Below, in pieces: positions 13,195 through 21,752 of a stretch of DNA of 36,808 nt (its first letter is position 1; the number at the start of each line of letters is the position of its first letter). Position numbers and translations under genes: made by a program. Below the pieces are notes generated by a model. It was not told the origin of the DNA. It saw nothing but the letters and a program-made list of their open reading frames with translations, and did not search any database. Location of the stretch: the IMG/VR virus record IMGVR_UViG_3300009481_000039, positions 1 to 36,808 of that record. The stretch is one strand, 5' to 3'. This DNA comes from a virus.

Positions 13195-13607
13195 TGCCGA
13201 ACGATAGATATGGGTGGCGATCTCCTCTTGACGATGACATGGAAAGATCGTTCCCACAAATGCCAATTATAGATCAGAGGACTGGGACGGTGAATGTGCC
13301 GCAACAGCAAATGCCAAGAGGCACAGGCTTTGGTCAGCAAGGGGGCTACCAAGGGCAACCTTACAACACTCCCATGCAACCAATGCCACAGCCTATGCAA
13401 CAACCAGCACCAATGCCACAGCCAATGCCAAGGCAACGCACACCACAAGAGCAAGCACTGCGTAACCAGTTTGGTCTGGGTGGTATGGAGATGACACCGC
13501 AACTTTCTCCAGAGCAAGTTATGGAATTGCAGAGAATGCAAAGGTTGCAGGAGTTGGATCAGATGTATATGCAAGAACGCATGATGAAAGGAATGCTAGG
13601 GGAATAA
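13194..13607 (+). CDS. Pro/Gln/Met-rich low-complexity virion-associated protein candidate
   Basis: This 137-residue protein is disordered in the middle, with repeated PMPQPM and QPM units (residues 52-82), and ends in a Met- and Gln-rich helix (EQVMELQRMQRLQELDQMYM). It overlaps the next gene by one base. Such proteins are common near portal or internal virion genes; a scaffold-helper or ejected role is inference. Confidence 0.6.
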   Translation: MPNDRYGWRSPLDDDMERSFPQMPIIDQRTGTVNVPQQQMPRGTGFGQQGGYQGQPYNTPMQPMPQPMQQPAPMPQPMPRQRTPQEQALRNQFGLGGMEMTPQLSPEQVMELQRMQRLQELDQMYMQERMMKGMLGE

Positions 13608-14887
13608 TGCAAGGACTACTTGGACAGGCAGAAGAGTTGGCAAGGCAAAGAGATGCTGAGTACGGCATCATAAGGCCAGAGCCTTCTATGATGGATAAGG
13701 CTGGCAGTTTTGCAAGGAGAATGTTTTGGGGCGAGAATGACCCAAAGAAAGCAAGCCTTCTTGACCAAGGTGTACTACTACCTGATGGAAGCAGAGGGAT
13801 TCCAATGAAAGGTGCTTCAGAAAGATATGAGTCGGTGATGGATGTCTTTGGTGGCCCTATGTCATTTATAGGACGCACAAGTAACTTAGCGGATCGCCAG
13901 CTTTTAAAGAAGGCTAAGTCGATGTTGAGTAAAAAAAGCCCCAAGGATCAGATATGGGACGAGGATGCGTATCGTGCGACAGGGTGGTTCAAAGACATCG
14001 ATGGGCAGTGGAAGTTTGAGATCGATGACTCAAAGGTGAAGGTTGATGAGGGGACATATAAAAAATTTAGACGCACCCCAGTTTTTCAGGGTGTGGGAGA
14101 TTTTATACGCAAAATGGATAAAGGCGAAATCCCGATTAAGCACAGGGGGAGCATGACAAGAGAATCTTTAATGCCAAGAGACACTGGCTACCCAGAGATT
14201 GATTCTGGCCTTGTTTATAGATTGCCGACAAACAAAGGTACTCTTGGCGAAATACATCCAGATATACCAGTTCTTACGGGGATCGCAAACCCCCCAAGAG
14301 GACTACTTCCTAACCCCGTCACTGGAGTACCGATGCACAAATATGGGAAATTGGGAACGATTAAAAAGGATATGCCTTTGTTCAGAGATAATTTGTTGCA
14401 CGAGACACAGCACCACATTGCTGGGGGAGAGGGCTTTGGGATTGGGGGGAATCCAGAGATGTACGCAGAGGGTGGCATACTTGCACTTCCAGAGCCTACC
14501 CCAAAAGACATGGAAAGACAACTGAGATTGCTACAGAAGCATGAAGAATTCAGGGACAAACTTTCTTTTTATGGTGATAAGGGTCAGGTTAAAAAGTTTT
14601 TTGACGTTTATGGTGACCGTTTCAACAAGCTAGAAGATGATCTTCTAAAGGAAAGGTTGAAATTTAATGTTGCAGACAGCCCAATACAAAAATATTTGCA
14701 TTCTGCTGGTGAGGCAGAGGCGAGGAATGTCGAGACTCGTAGTTTACTCAGCCCAGAGGAGAGAGTAAAAACTCTACCTTGGGACACCTTAGATGTTAAG
14801 AGGGAAAACATACACTCTATGTCATACCCACAATTTTTAAAGAAATTTGAAAAGCATAAGAAAAAAAGAAAGGCAAAAACTAAGTGA
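13607..14887 (+). CDS. HExxH metallopeptidase-like protein of polyvalent-protein type
   Basis: This 426-residue protein has three hallmarks seen together in phage polyvalent and internal virion proteins: a domain with GWFKDIDGQWKFEIDD at 126-141, the zincin motif HETQH at 265-269 in NLLHETQHHIAGGEGF, and LHSAGEAEARN around E369-N374, likely supplying the third zinc ligand. It probably cuts a protein, either during head assembly or after injection with the DNA. The N-terminus contains RPEPSMMDKAG (23-33), shared with the next protein. The C-terminus is Lys-rich. It lies upstream of scaffold, so it may be packaged in the head. Confidence 0.72.
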   Translation: MQGLLGQAEELARQRDAEYGIIRPEPSMMDKAGSFARRMFWGENDPKKASLLDQGVLLPDGSRGIPMKGASERYESVMDVFGGPMSFIGRTSNLADRQLLKKAKSMLSKKSPKDQIWDEDAYRATGWFKDIDGQWKFEIDDSKVKVDEGTYKKFRRTPVFQGVGDFIRKMDKGEIPIKHRGSMTRESLMPRDTGYPEIDSGLVYRLPTNKGTLGEIHPDIPVLTGIANPPRGLLPNPVTGVPMHKYGKLGTIKKDMPLFRDNLLHETQHHIAGGEGFGIGGNPEMYAEGGILALPEPTPKDMERQLRLLQKHEEFRDKLSFYGDKGQVKKFFDVYGDRFNKLEDDLLKERLKFNVADSPIQKYLHSAGEAEARNVETRSLLSPEERVKTLPWDTLDVKRENIHSMSYPQFLKKFEKHKKKRKAKTK

Positions 14888-16368
14888 CCAGTCTTGAATT
14901 AATGAGGGAAGCTGAAAGGCAAGCGTTAGAGCGAGACATACGCCATTCCCAGATGGGTGGTGGCTTATTGCGTAGAGAGCCATCCATGATGGAAAATATT
15001 GGTGGTGCAGTTGCTGACTATGCTGTGCCTGATCGTTACAGCGAGGCATTCAATCCTTCTCTTATATTAGACAGGGTGCAGTTAAATCCAAACGCTACCA
15101 TGCAAGACATTCCAGATATGTCACCCATGCTTATGGACATGATGCCACAGGCTGGCATAGGTGGTGTAATCAAAAGAGTTCAAGGTAGAGTAGGTAAAGG
15201 AGTGGGGTCGTTGCCAAAGAGAGGGGGTAAGTATATTGGATCACCATACGATTTAAAGATAACTTCACACAAGATGCCTTGGATCATGGGGAACTTTGAG
15301 CAAATGGCTAGGGAAGGCGAGAAGGCGTGGCCTTGGTATTTTAGAGGTGGGGGGGCTTTTAATACATGGTATCCAGAATGGTTAAGAAAACAAGCTATAG
15401 ACACTGTTGCAACTATGTCACCAAGTTCTGGCGTTGACCTGAACTCTAAGTGGGGAGTGAAGGGAATGAACCAGTGGGCATTGGGAGAGCCAATACACGC
15501 TGGTGCTTACCCAACAAAACCAAAAGGTATGCTGTCTCCTCTTTTTGAGGGTGAGGCTGAAACTTTATTCGATACTGTAAAGGCACAGAAAGTCCCATCC
15601 TTCTCAGCAAATTTACAGCATGGGGCTGGTCTTCCAGTAAGCCCAGAGGATATGCTTAGATCAACGCAAGATAGGTGGATGGCGGTGGCTGGGAACTTTA
15701 GAAACGCAGAATTAGATAACAACCAATACAATTATCTCTCTGCTATTACAAAAGACGTTGCAGAAACATTAGGGATACTTCCACATCAAGCACAAGCTGG
15801 TGTATGGACATCTATAAAAGCTAGGGTGGAAGCAGTACGCCCAGAAATTCATGCAAAGTATTTGAAGGCTGGGAAGATGCGAAAGAAGATGGTAAAGAAC
15901 GAAAAGACAGGAAAGAGGGAGCCAACTGGCCCTTGGGAGATAACGCCAGAACACTCAAGGAAATACAGTGATGAGATTTTTGCGAAAGCGATGAAGGCCG
16001 ACTTGCCAGACTCTGCATTTGATGAAGCTGGAAGGTCGTTTGATTATTTCTTTAATAAAAGTGCGAAAAAATACGATGCACACTCTATGGACGAACTTAG
16101 CCCATTTTTAAATAAAGAAGGACGCATCCAACCTTGGGACGCTCAAGGTATTCCGCACAGGGTTAGCAAGGGCAGGGTTGAGTTGTTAGAGCCAAGCTTT
16201 GAAGGTGTTGCCGATCCATACTCTCTAAGGCAAAATGAAATTGCAGAGGCTTTGATTAGAAAATTGCGTGGCGAGTCTGGGGGTAGTGCAGAGACAATAG
16301 AGAGGCTTGGTGGTACTGCTGGTCTGGAGAGATTTTTAAGTGGGAAACCGCTACTATCACCATACTAA
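14884..16368 (+). CDS. Probable internal virion or polyvalent-type protein, unknown function
   Basis: This 494-residue protein starts at GTG 14884, overlapping the previous stop as GTGA. Its N-terminus has LRREPSMMENIG, matching the RPEPSMMDKAG of the preceding protein. A conserved-looking core (about 140-275) includes WYFRGGGAFNTWYPEWL, TMSPSSGVDLNSKW and a DRWMAVAG helix, features I associate with large polyvalent phage proteins, but I cannot name the domain. No catalytic motif is evident. Its pairing with the HExxH protein suggests they are delivered or assembled together. Confidence 0.6.
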   Translation: MTSLELMREAERQALERDIRHSQMGGGLLRREPSMMENIGGAVADYAVPDRYSEAFNPSLILDRVQLNPNATMQDIPDMSPMLMDMMPQAGIGGVIKRVQGRVGKGVGSLPKRGGKYIGSPYDLKITSHKMPWIMGNFEQMAREGEKAWPWYFRGGGAFNTWYPEWLRKQAIDTVATMSPSSGVDLNSKWGVKGMNQWALGEPIHAGAYPTKPKGMLSPLFEGEAETLFDTVKAQKVPSFSANLQHGAGLPVSPEDMLRSTQDRWMAVAGNFRNAELDNNQYNYLSAITKDVAETLGILPHQAQAGVWTSIKARVEAVRPEIHAKYLKAGKMRKKMVKNEKTGKREPTGPWEITPEHSRKYSDEIFAKAMKADLPDSAFDEAGRSFDYFFNKSAKKYDAHSMDELSPFLNKEGRIQPWDAQGIPHRVSKGRVELLEPSFEGVADPYSLRQNEIAEALIRKLRGESGGSAETIERLGGTAGLERFLSGKPLLSPY

Positions 16369-16381
16369 CAAGTGAGGGGAA

Positions 16382-16651
16382 ATGACGTTTAAACCACAAG
16401 AAGTTGTTGACGGGAATGAGGCAAAGCGTATTATAGATAGTGAGGTATATAAACAGGCGATGCAGAAATTGGCAGATGGATACCAGAGCCAGTGGATGAA
16501 CTCAAAGCCTAACGAAGTTGCAGAGCGTGAACGTGCTTATACGAAACTACAAATCCTTGCTGAATTTATTAACGAGGTTAAGACAGTGATGGAAACAGGG
16601 CAAATGGCAGAACATGAACGACAAAAAGACGAACTGATGACGCACTATTAA
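16382..16651 (+). CDS. Small helical protein before scaffold
   Basis: This 89-residue protein has GAGGGGAA just upstream. It is helical throughout with a central W and ends in a charged helix (GQMAEHERQKDELMTHY). Small proteins of this type precede scaffold genes in many podovirus-like marine phages; function unknown. Confidence 0.6.
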   Translation: MTFKPQEVVDGNEAKRIIDSEVYKQAMQKLADGYQSQWMNSKPNEVAERERAYTKLQILAEFINEVKTVMETGQMAEHERQKDELMTHY

Positions 16652-16653
16652 CG

Positions 16654-16690
16654 CCAAGACAACCTAATCATAGGAACTTGGTTATTATTG
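16654..16690 (+). promoter_or_regulatory. Hairpin before the scaffold gene
   Basis: CCAAG (16654-16658) pairs with CTTGG (16677-16681), enclosing a CCTA-ATCA-TAGG hairpin (16663-16674). A T-rich stretch follows (TTATTATTG). It could be a weak terminator or attenuator that separates early-late from capsid expression; the stem is interrupted, so termination would be partial. Confidence 0.45.
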
Positions 16691-16710
16691 TTTAATCATA
16701 GAGGTGACAC

Positions 16711-17640
16711 ATGGCAGACAACCCAGAAACGGGAACTACCGAAGAAGTACAGCAAAACGATTCAGTTGAATCAGCCGCACAAGCGATCTTGGAAGCTGAA
16801 GAAAAAGAATCGAACTCTGACGATGCCGAAGCATCTGAAGAACAAGAAGCACAAGAGGAATCGGATGATGATGTAGAAGGTGATGAAGAGTCAGAGTCTC
16901 AATTATACACCGTCAAAGTTGACGGCAAGGAAATCGAGGTAACTCTTGATGAATTAGCATCAGGCTACACTAGGCAAAGCGATTATTCTAAAAAGACTGG
17001 CGAACTTGCTAACCAACGCAGAGCAATTCAACAACAAGCCGATGCGATCCAGCAAGAACGCAGTCATTATTCACAAGTTCTTGGAAACGCAAGATCAAAC
17101 GCAGAAGCCCAACTCGAAGAATATAAGAATATCGACTGGGATGCTTTAAGGCAAGAAGATTCGCTCTTGTTCATGCAACGCAGAGATGAAATGCGAGACT
17201 TGGAGAAGAGCATCGAAGACAATACCAAGGAGCAACAAAAACTTGCGGCTCAAGCACAGCAATACCAAGTTCAGAAATTCAACCATGATGTTGAGCATGG
17301 CAGAAAAGAATTGTTGGGAATCATGCCCGATTGGAATGATAAAACCAGCAAGGAAGTCAGGGAATTTGGTCTTGGCATGGGCTTTTCGAGCGAAGAGTTA
17401 TCTGGCATTACTGACCACAGGTCTATGGCTGTACTGAGAAAAGCGATGTTGTACGACAACATCCAGAACTCACAGCCAGCCAAAAAGAAAGTAAAGGCTG
17501 GAACTCCTAAGTATGTTAAATCTGGCGTTTCAAAAACCAAGAGCGATGTCAGTGCGAAAAAACGCTCTGATAAACAAAAACAACTACGCAAATCTGGATC
17601 GGTAGATGATGCCGCATCCATGATTTACGATATGCTCTAA
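16711..17640 (+). CDS. Capsid scaffold protein
   Basis: This 309-residue protein has a very acidic, disordered start (residues 10-62), then YTVKVDGKEIEVTLDELASG at 66-85, a segment typical of podovirus scaffolds, a long coiled coil (about 95-195) and a basic C-terminus (AKKKVKAGTPKYVK, then a helix-loop) that would bind the inner coat surface. It lies directly before the major capsid gene, as expected. SD AGAGGTGA precedes the start. Confidence 0.87.
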   Translation: MADNPETGTTEEVQQNDSVESAAQAILEAEEKESNSDDAEASEEQEAQEESDDDVEGDEESESQLYTVKVDGKEIEVTLDELASGYTRQSDYSKKTGELANQRRAIQQQADAIQQERSHYSQVLGNARSNAEAQLEEYKNIDWDALRQEDSLLFMQRRDEMRDLEKSIEDNTKEQQKLAAQAQQYQVQKFNHDVEHGRKELLGIMPDWNDKTSKEVREFGLGMGFSSEELSGITDHRSMAVLRKAMLYDNIQNSQPAKKKVKAGTPKYVKSGVSKTKSDVSAKKRSDKQKQLRKSGSVDDAASMIYDML

Positions 17641-17650
17641 TAGGTGAAAT

Positions 17651-18601
17651 ATGGCACAACCAACTAATACCTATGATACTTATGACTTGGTCGGGGGTCT
17701 AGAGGACTTACTGGATATTATTACGAATATCAGTCCTACCGATGTACCCTTCCAGTCGAACATAGGAAGAACAAAAGCAACATCTATCTTACATGAGTTC
17801 CAGACTGATGCTCTAGCGGCCGCGGCTTCTAACGCAGTTATTGAAGGTGATGACTCTGCGGCTGAAGCACAAACGCCAACCGTAAGGTTGAGCAACAGAA
17901 CCCAGATCAGTAAAAAGGTGATCTTGGTTACTGGAACTGCTAATGCTACAACCAAGGCTGGTCGTGGCAAAAATGAAATGGCTTACCTTCTCGCAAAAGC
18001 TGGAAAAGAGTTGAAGCGAGACATGGAAGTTGATTTGACTGGTAAAAATGCGGCTGTTGCTGGTAATGCCAGTACCGCTAGGAAGTTAAGAGGCTTTGAG
18101 TCTTGGACTCAAACCAACGCTTCTCGTGGCACTGGTGGATCAGATAACTCCTCAACTGGGGTTGTTACTGATGGAACGCAACGTGCCTTTACTGAGGCAA
18201 TGCTGAAGACTGCATTACAAGCCAGTTTTACGGAAGGTGGCGATCCTGACTGTGTTATGGTTGGCCCTTTCAATAAACAGAAAGTAAGTGGTTTCGGTGG
18301 CATAGCTACGCTCTATCGTGATACTGCTGGATCGAAGGGTCAGGCAAGTATTATGGGTGCGGCTGATCTTTACATTTCAGATTGGGGCGAGTTGAAGATC
18401 GTTCCTAATCGTTTCCAGCGTGATCGAACCGCAATTATTCTTGAAAAAGACAAGTGGGCTGTTTCTTACCTACGTCCTTTCAGGCAAGAGAAGCTGGCTA
18501 AAACTGGTGACTCTGAGAAGATTCACATGGTGGTCGAGTACACGCTCGAAGCTAAAAACGAGAAGTCGAGTGGTAAGGTTGCTGACCTGACTACTTCATA
18601 G
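17651..18601 (+). CDS. Major capsid protein, SU10 type
   Basis: This 316-residue protein resembles the SU10-like major capsid family (HK97 fold). Visible hallmarks are the opening YDLVGGLEDLLDIITNISP with TDVPFQS, then HEFQTDALAAA, RLSNRTQISKK for the E-loop region, a KELKRDMEVDL helix, a central CVMVGPFNKQKVSGF, and RDRTAIILEKDKWAVSYLRPF near the end, followed by a short C-terminal strand. It follows scaffold by ten bases. Two hairpins lie after it. High expression would be expected. Confidence 0.9.
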   Translation: MAQPTNTYDTYDLVGGLEDLLDIITNISPTDVPFQSNIGRTKATSILHEFQTDALAAAASNAVIEGDDSAAEAQTPTVRLSNRTQISKKVILVTGTANATTKAGRGKNEMAYLLAKAGKELKRDMEVDLTGKNAAVAGNASTARKLRGFESWTQTNASRGTGGSDNSSTGVVTDGTQRAFTEAMLKTALQASFTEGGDPDCVMVGPFNKQKVSGFGGIATLYRDTAGSKGQASIMGAADLYISDWGELKIVPNRFQRDRTAIILEKDKWAVSYLRPFRQEKLAKTGDSEKIHMVVEYTLEAKNEKSSGKVADLTTS

Positions 18602-18613
18602 TCTCCTCCCCCT

Positions 18614-18671
18614 GAGTGTTGGGTAAACACTCGTGATCCCTCGCTTTGGCGGTTGAGCGTTATCAACCGCC
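18614..18671 (+). terminator. Two hairpins after the major capsid gene
   Basis: The first stem is GAGTGTT/AACACTC (18614-18620, 18626-18632) with a 5-base loop. The second is GGCGGTTGA/TCAACCGCC (18648-18656, 18663-18671) with a 6-base loop and a following CCTAATTAA. Neither has a real T-tract, so they may protect the capsid mRNA 3' end from nucleases and partly reduce read-through into the tail genes. Confidence 0.65.
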
Positions 18672-18698
18672 CCTAATTAACTGTTGAGGTTCAACTAA

Positions 18699-19019
18699 AT
18701 GGAAGAAAAAGAAGAGCATTCACAGCCCCAAGTTTTCCAACGAGGGTATATTGACGATATAGATAATAAGCTTGTTGTTGAGAGTATTCAGGATACAGCA
18801 CCTATACTGGAAAGTAATAAGTTTGAGAGAAAAGAATTTGATGCGAAGTTTAATTCGGATCAAAAATACAATCGTGGTTTTACAAAGGTTGCGACTATCC
18901 CGAACATTATTGTTGATAAGTTGATGCGAGATGGAACTTGGTATGACAAGGAAGCGATGAAAAAATGGCTGAACGATCCAGATAATAAATCATTTCGTAC
19001 TGGTGGGGGTTGGATATAA
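18699..19019 (+). CDS. Small head-associated protein of unknown function
   Basis: This 106-residue protein has an acidic disordered start and a folded C-terminal half with FTKVATIPNIIVDKLMRDGTWYDKE in two pieces and ending in GGGWI. Such proteins lie between capsid and adaptor genes in related phages and may be head completion or decoration factors. SD TTGAGG is upstream; it abuts the next gene. Confidence 0.62.
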   Translation: MEEKEEHSQPQVFQRGYIDDIDNKLVVESIQDTAPILESNKFERKEFDAKFNSDQKYNRGFTKVATIPNIIVDKLMRDGTWYDKEAMKKWLNDPDNKSFRTGGGWI

Positions 19020-19646
19020 ATGGCTATTAGCACATACGCAGAGTTGCAGACAGCGACAAAGAACTGGTCAAAGCGTTCAGACTTAGACTCGATCATCCCT
19101 GACTTTATCAGGCTGGCAGAGTTAAGGGTGAATAGAAATTTAAGAATCAGGGAAATGGAAACAAGGGTCAGGTCGGATACAGTGGCTAACCAAGAGTATT
19201 ATGGCTTGCCAACTAATTATTTGCAGATGCGATCTTTTAAGTTGAACACTTCTCCATTGCAAGACCTTGAATACTTAACTCCAGAAAGGATGGATACTGT
19301 TTGGGCTGGGAGTCAGGTGGGTCAACCAAGGGCATATACTATTTTGGGCGATGAGTTGAGGGTTGCCCCCTCTCCCGACTCGGCATATACGATGGAGATG
19401 TTGTACTGGAAGAAGCCAACAGCATTATCAGATGCGAATACTACAAACTTTATGTTGACTGCTAACCCAGATGCCTTGCTTTACGCATCGTTGATAGAAC
19501 TTTGCAGTTATACAGAGAACGACAAGGGCGTTTTGAAGTGGACGCAATTATTCAACGAGTCTGTCAATGCGGTTCAGACAGAGGATGACAGGGATCGTGC
19601 TTCAGGTGGGGCATTAGCAGTTAGAGCCGATCATGGTGTGAGTTAA
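19020..19646 (+). CDS. Head-to-tail adaptor protein
   Basis: This 208-residue protein has the pattern of podovirus adaptors that bind under the portal: an N-terminal helix (YAELQTATKNWSKRSDLDS), IPDFIRLAELRVNRNLRIREME, then VANQEYYGLPTNYLQMRSF, a strand region and a C-terminal helical hairpin (LLYASLIELCSYTENDK). The order portal, scaffold, capsid, adaptor fits. It could also be called gp4-like or SU10-type adaptor. Confidence 0.8.
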   Translation: MAISTYAELQTATKNWSKRSDLDSIIPDFIRLAELRVNRNLRIREMETRVRSDTVANQEYYGLPTNYLQMRSFKLNTSPLQDLEYLTPERMDTVWAGSQVGQPRAYTILGDELRVAPSPDSAYTMEMLYWKKPTALSDANTTNFMLTANPDALLYASLIELCSYTENDKGVLKWTQLFNESVNAVQTEDDRDRASGGALAVRADHGVS

Positions 19647-19739
19647 ATGACAACTTGGACTGAAGAGAGCGAAAACACAACAACATGGACAGATGTAACA
19701 GAACAATCAACTACTTGGGTTGAGCAAGCGGAGAATTAA
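19647..19739 (+). CDS. 30-residue Thr-Trp repeat peptide
   Basis: ATG 19647 directly follows the adaptor stop. The 30 codons hold three near-repeats of about ten residues: TTWTEESEN, TTWTDVTEQS and TTWVEQAEN. It ends three bases before the tail-fibre gene start. Similar tiny Trp-repeat proteins sit at this place in some marine phages (from memory). The regular repeat argues that it is a real peptide, perhaps fitting a three-fold or repeated surface of the tail hub. Confidence 0.68.
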   Translation: MTTWTEESENTTTWTDVTEQSTTWVEQAEN

Positions 19740-19742
19740 ATT

Positions 19743-21401
19743 ATGGGCTTAGAGAGCGGAACATATATTGATGATTTAGTTGCAACGAATCCGACTGGCA
19801 CTGATGTTGTTAGTAAGGGCGATGACCATATAAGGCTGATAAAGTCAACTATAAAGGCATCTTTTCCTGATGTTGACACTGCGGTTTCCACAGTCCACAA
19901 CGGCACATCAGCCCCAGCCAGCAAGCAGACTGGAACTATTTGGAGAGACACAACGAACTCGCTCTGGAAATTCTGGAATGGCTCTGCATGGATAACTCTT
20001 TCTATCGCATTTAACACAAGCAACTCTGTTGATGTTGATGCTGGGACAATAGATGGAGTGACGATTGGTGGATCGTCTGCCCCGACAGTCACCAACTTAG
20101 GAAGCGTTGCGACTTGTGATATTAACGGTGGGACTATTGATGGGGTAACGATTGGTGCGGCATCAGCCCCAACTGTAACAAACATAGATATAAACGGTGG
20201 CACAGTTGATGGCGTGACCATAGGAACCAACTCTGCTTGTACTGAGTTGCAAGTAGACAATATCAATGTCAATGGAAATGCGATCACTTCCACAGATACT
20301 AATGGGGATGTAACGCTTACTCCAAACGGTTCTGGTGACTTGGTGCTTGATGGGCAGAAGTGGCCTCAAGCTGATGGTTCAAATACAAACTACTTAACCA
20401 CTAATGGCTCTGGTCAACTTGCATGGACTACCAACACGATTGCAACTTCTGAGGCAAATGCGGCAACTTCGGCTACCAATGCGGCAACCTCTGCGACTGC
20501 GGCTCAGACCGCTAAGACTGCGGCTGAGACAGCAAAGACTGCGGCTGAAACTGCCCAGACTGCGGCTGAGACTGCATTGGATACTTTTGATGATAGATTT
20601 CTTGGGGCAAAGGCTTCTGACCCATCTGTTGATAATGACGGGAATGCTTTAGTTGATGGGGCTATGTACTTTGAAACGACTAATAATTACATGAAGGTGT
20701 ATGACCTTGGCAATACCGCTTGGTATCAACTGACAAATACGACTGCCAACCAAAATAATATAAATACAGTCGCTGGGCAAATTTCCCCAACAAATAATAT
20801 TTCAGCGGTAGCTGGGAAGGCAACAGAGATTGGAAGGCTAGGCACAGCCGATGCTGTAGCCGATATGGCTTTACTTGGGACAACGGATGCAATAGCGGAT
20901 ATGAATTTGCTCGGTACTTCTACTGTTGTAGAAGACATGGATTTGCTTGGCACGAGTGCGAATGTTACAGCGATGGGGTTGTTGGGTACGAGTGCAAATG
21001 TTACTGCAATGTCAAATTGTTCAGGTTCGATTGCAAATATCAATACGGTCAGTTCAAATATAGCTTCTGTAAATTCATTTGCCAACACCTACCGCATTGC
21101 ATCTTCTGATCCATCTTCTTCATTAGATGAAGGTGATCTGGTTTTCAGAACTGACACAGATACTATGCGAGTTTACAACGGTAGTGCTTGGCAAGATGTT
21201 GCCCCAACCAGTTCAGCAAATATTTTTGGGACTGTAGCAGTATCAGGTCAGACAAGTGTTGTTGCAGATTCAACAACTGACACTTTAAACATTGCAACTG
21301 GTGATGCTTCAACTTTAACTGTTACCACAAATGCTGGCACTGACACAGTAACTTTCACAGGCATAGACAACTCAGTACCAATGGCAATAGCTTTAGGATA
21401 A
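19743..21401 (+). CDS. Tail fibre, N-terminal attachment and shaft protein
   Basis: This 552-residue protein has a tail-fibre head (residues 1-30, GTYIDDLVATNPTGTDVVSK with GDDHIRLIKSTIKASFP) common to fibre proteins that join the tail. It continues with three GG-T-[IV]DGVTIG repeats (about 99-160), an Ala-Thr coiled section (AAETAKTAAETAQ, near 255-280), a second W-N-G-S-AW carbohydrate-like strand motif, and LLGT repeats (about 377-420). It is likely to be trimeric. Sequence is Thr/Ser/Asn rich and low in charge. Confidence 0.8.
   Translation: MGLESGTYIDDLVATNPTGTDVVSKGDDHIRLIKSTIKASFPDVDTAVSTVHNGTSAPASKQTGTIWRDTTNSLWKFWNGSAWITLSIAFNTSNSVDVDAGTIDGVTIGGSSAPTVTNLGSVATCDINGGTIDGVTIGAASAPTVTNIDINGGTVDGVTIGTNSACTELQVDNINVNGNAITSTDTNGDVTLTPNGSGDLVLDGQKWPQADGSNTNYLTTNGSGQLAWTTNTIATSEANAATSATNAATSATAAQTAKTAAETAKTAAETAQTAAETALDTFDDRFLGAKASDPSVDNDGNALVDGAMYFETTNNYMKVYDLGNTAWYQLTNTTANQNNINTVAGQISPTNNISAVAGKATEIGRLGTADAVADMALLGTTDAIADMNLLGTSTVVEDMDLLGTSANVTAMGLLGTSANVTAMSNCSGSIANINTVSSNIASVNSFANTYRIASSDPSSSLDEGDLVFRTDTDTMRVYNGSAWQDVAPTSSANIFGTVAVSGQTSVVADSTTDTLNIATGDASTLTVTTNAGTDTVTFTGIDNSVPMAIALG
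20038..20590 (+). repeat. Repeats inside the tail-fibre gene
   Basis: Three units encoding GG-T-[IV]DGVTIG lie at about 20041-20070, 20126-20155 and 20195-20224. A second set encodes TAAETAK-like units at about 20508-20578, with near-identical codons (actgcggctgagac), so copy number may change by slippage. The fibre length is thereby adjustable. Confidence 0.7.
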
Positions 21402-21419
21402 TTCAACTAAGGAAATATT

Positions 21420-21752
21420 ATGGCTAATACTTTTAAATTAAAAACGAAAGACGGTGGCAGTACAGGTGCTAATACCGATATGACTATTTATACTGTTCCG
21501 AGTTCTACAACTACAGTAGTAATTGGTTGTACGATAGCAAATACAACTGCTAGTGCTATTACTATAGATGCAAAGTTGGAGAACGCAGATGGAGACAATA
21601 TTCATATTGGGAAAGACCTTCCTATTCCTACTGGTAGCAGTTTGGATATTCTGGCTGGCAAGATCGTGATGGAAACTACAGACGTTATGAAGATACAGTC
21701 TGACACAGCTAACTCTACACAAATTGCATTATCTATTATGGAGCAGACCTGA
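21420..21752 (+). CDS. Small beta-rich tail-associated protein
   Basis: This 110-residue protein is a probable beta sandwich (MTIYTVPSSTTTVVIGCTIA, then DAKLENADGDNIHIG and a final IALSIMEQT). Such proteins occur beside tail fibres as decoration or fibre-tip proteins. AAGGAAATATT precedes the start; it overlaps the next start. No catalytic feature is visible. Confidence 0.62.
   Translation: MANTFKLKTKDGGSTGANTDMTIYTVPSSTTTVVIGCTIANTTASAITIDAKLENADGDNIHIGKDLPIPTGSSLDILAGKIVMETTDVMKIQSDTANSTQIALSIMEQT

Noticed and set aside
13370-13435. PMPQPM units as a regulatory DNA repeat
   Set aside because: The periodicity follows codons and is explained by the Pro/Gln/Met-rich protein.
19736-20293. 185-codon leftward frame opposite the tail-fibre gene
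   Set aside because: It mirrors the repeats of the fibre gene, has a biased Val/Pro/Ser composition and no ribosome site.
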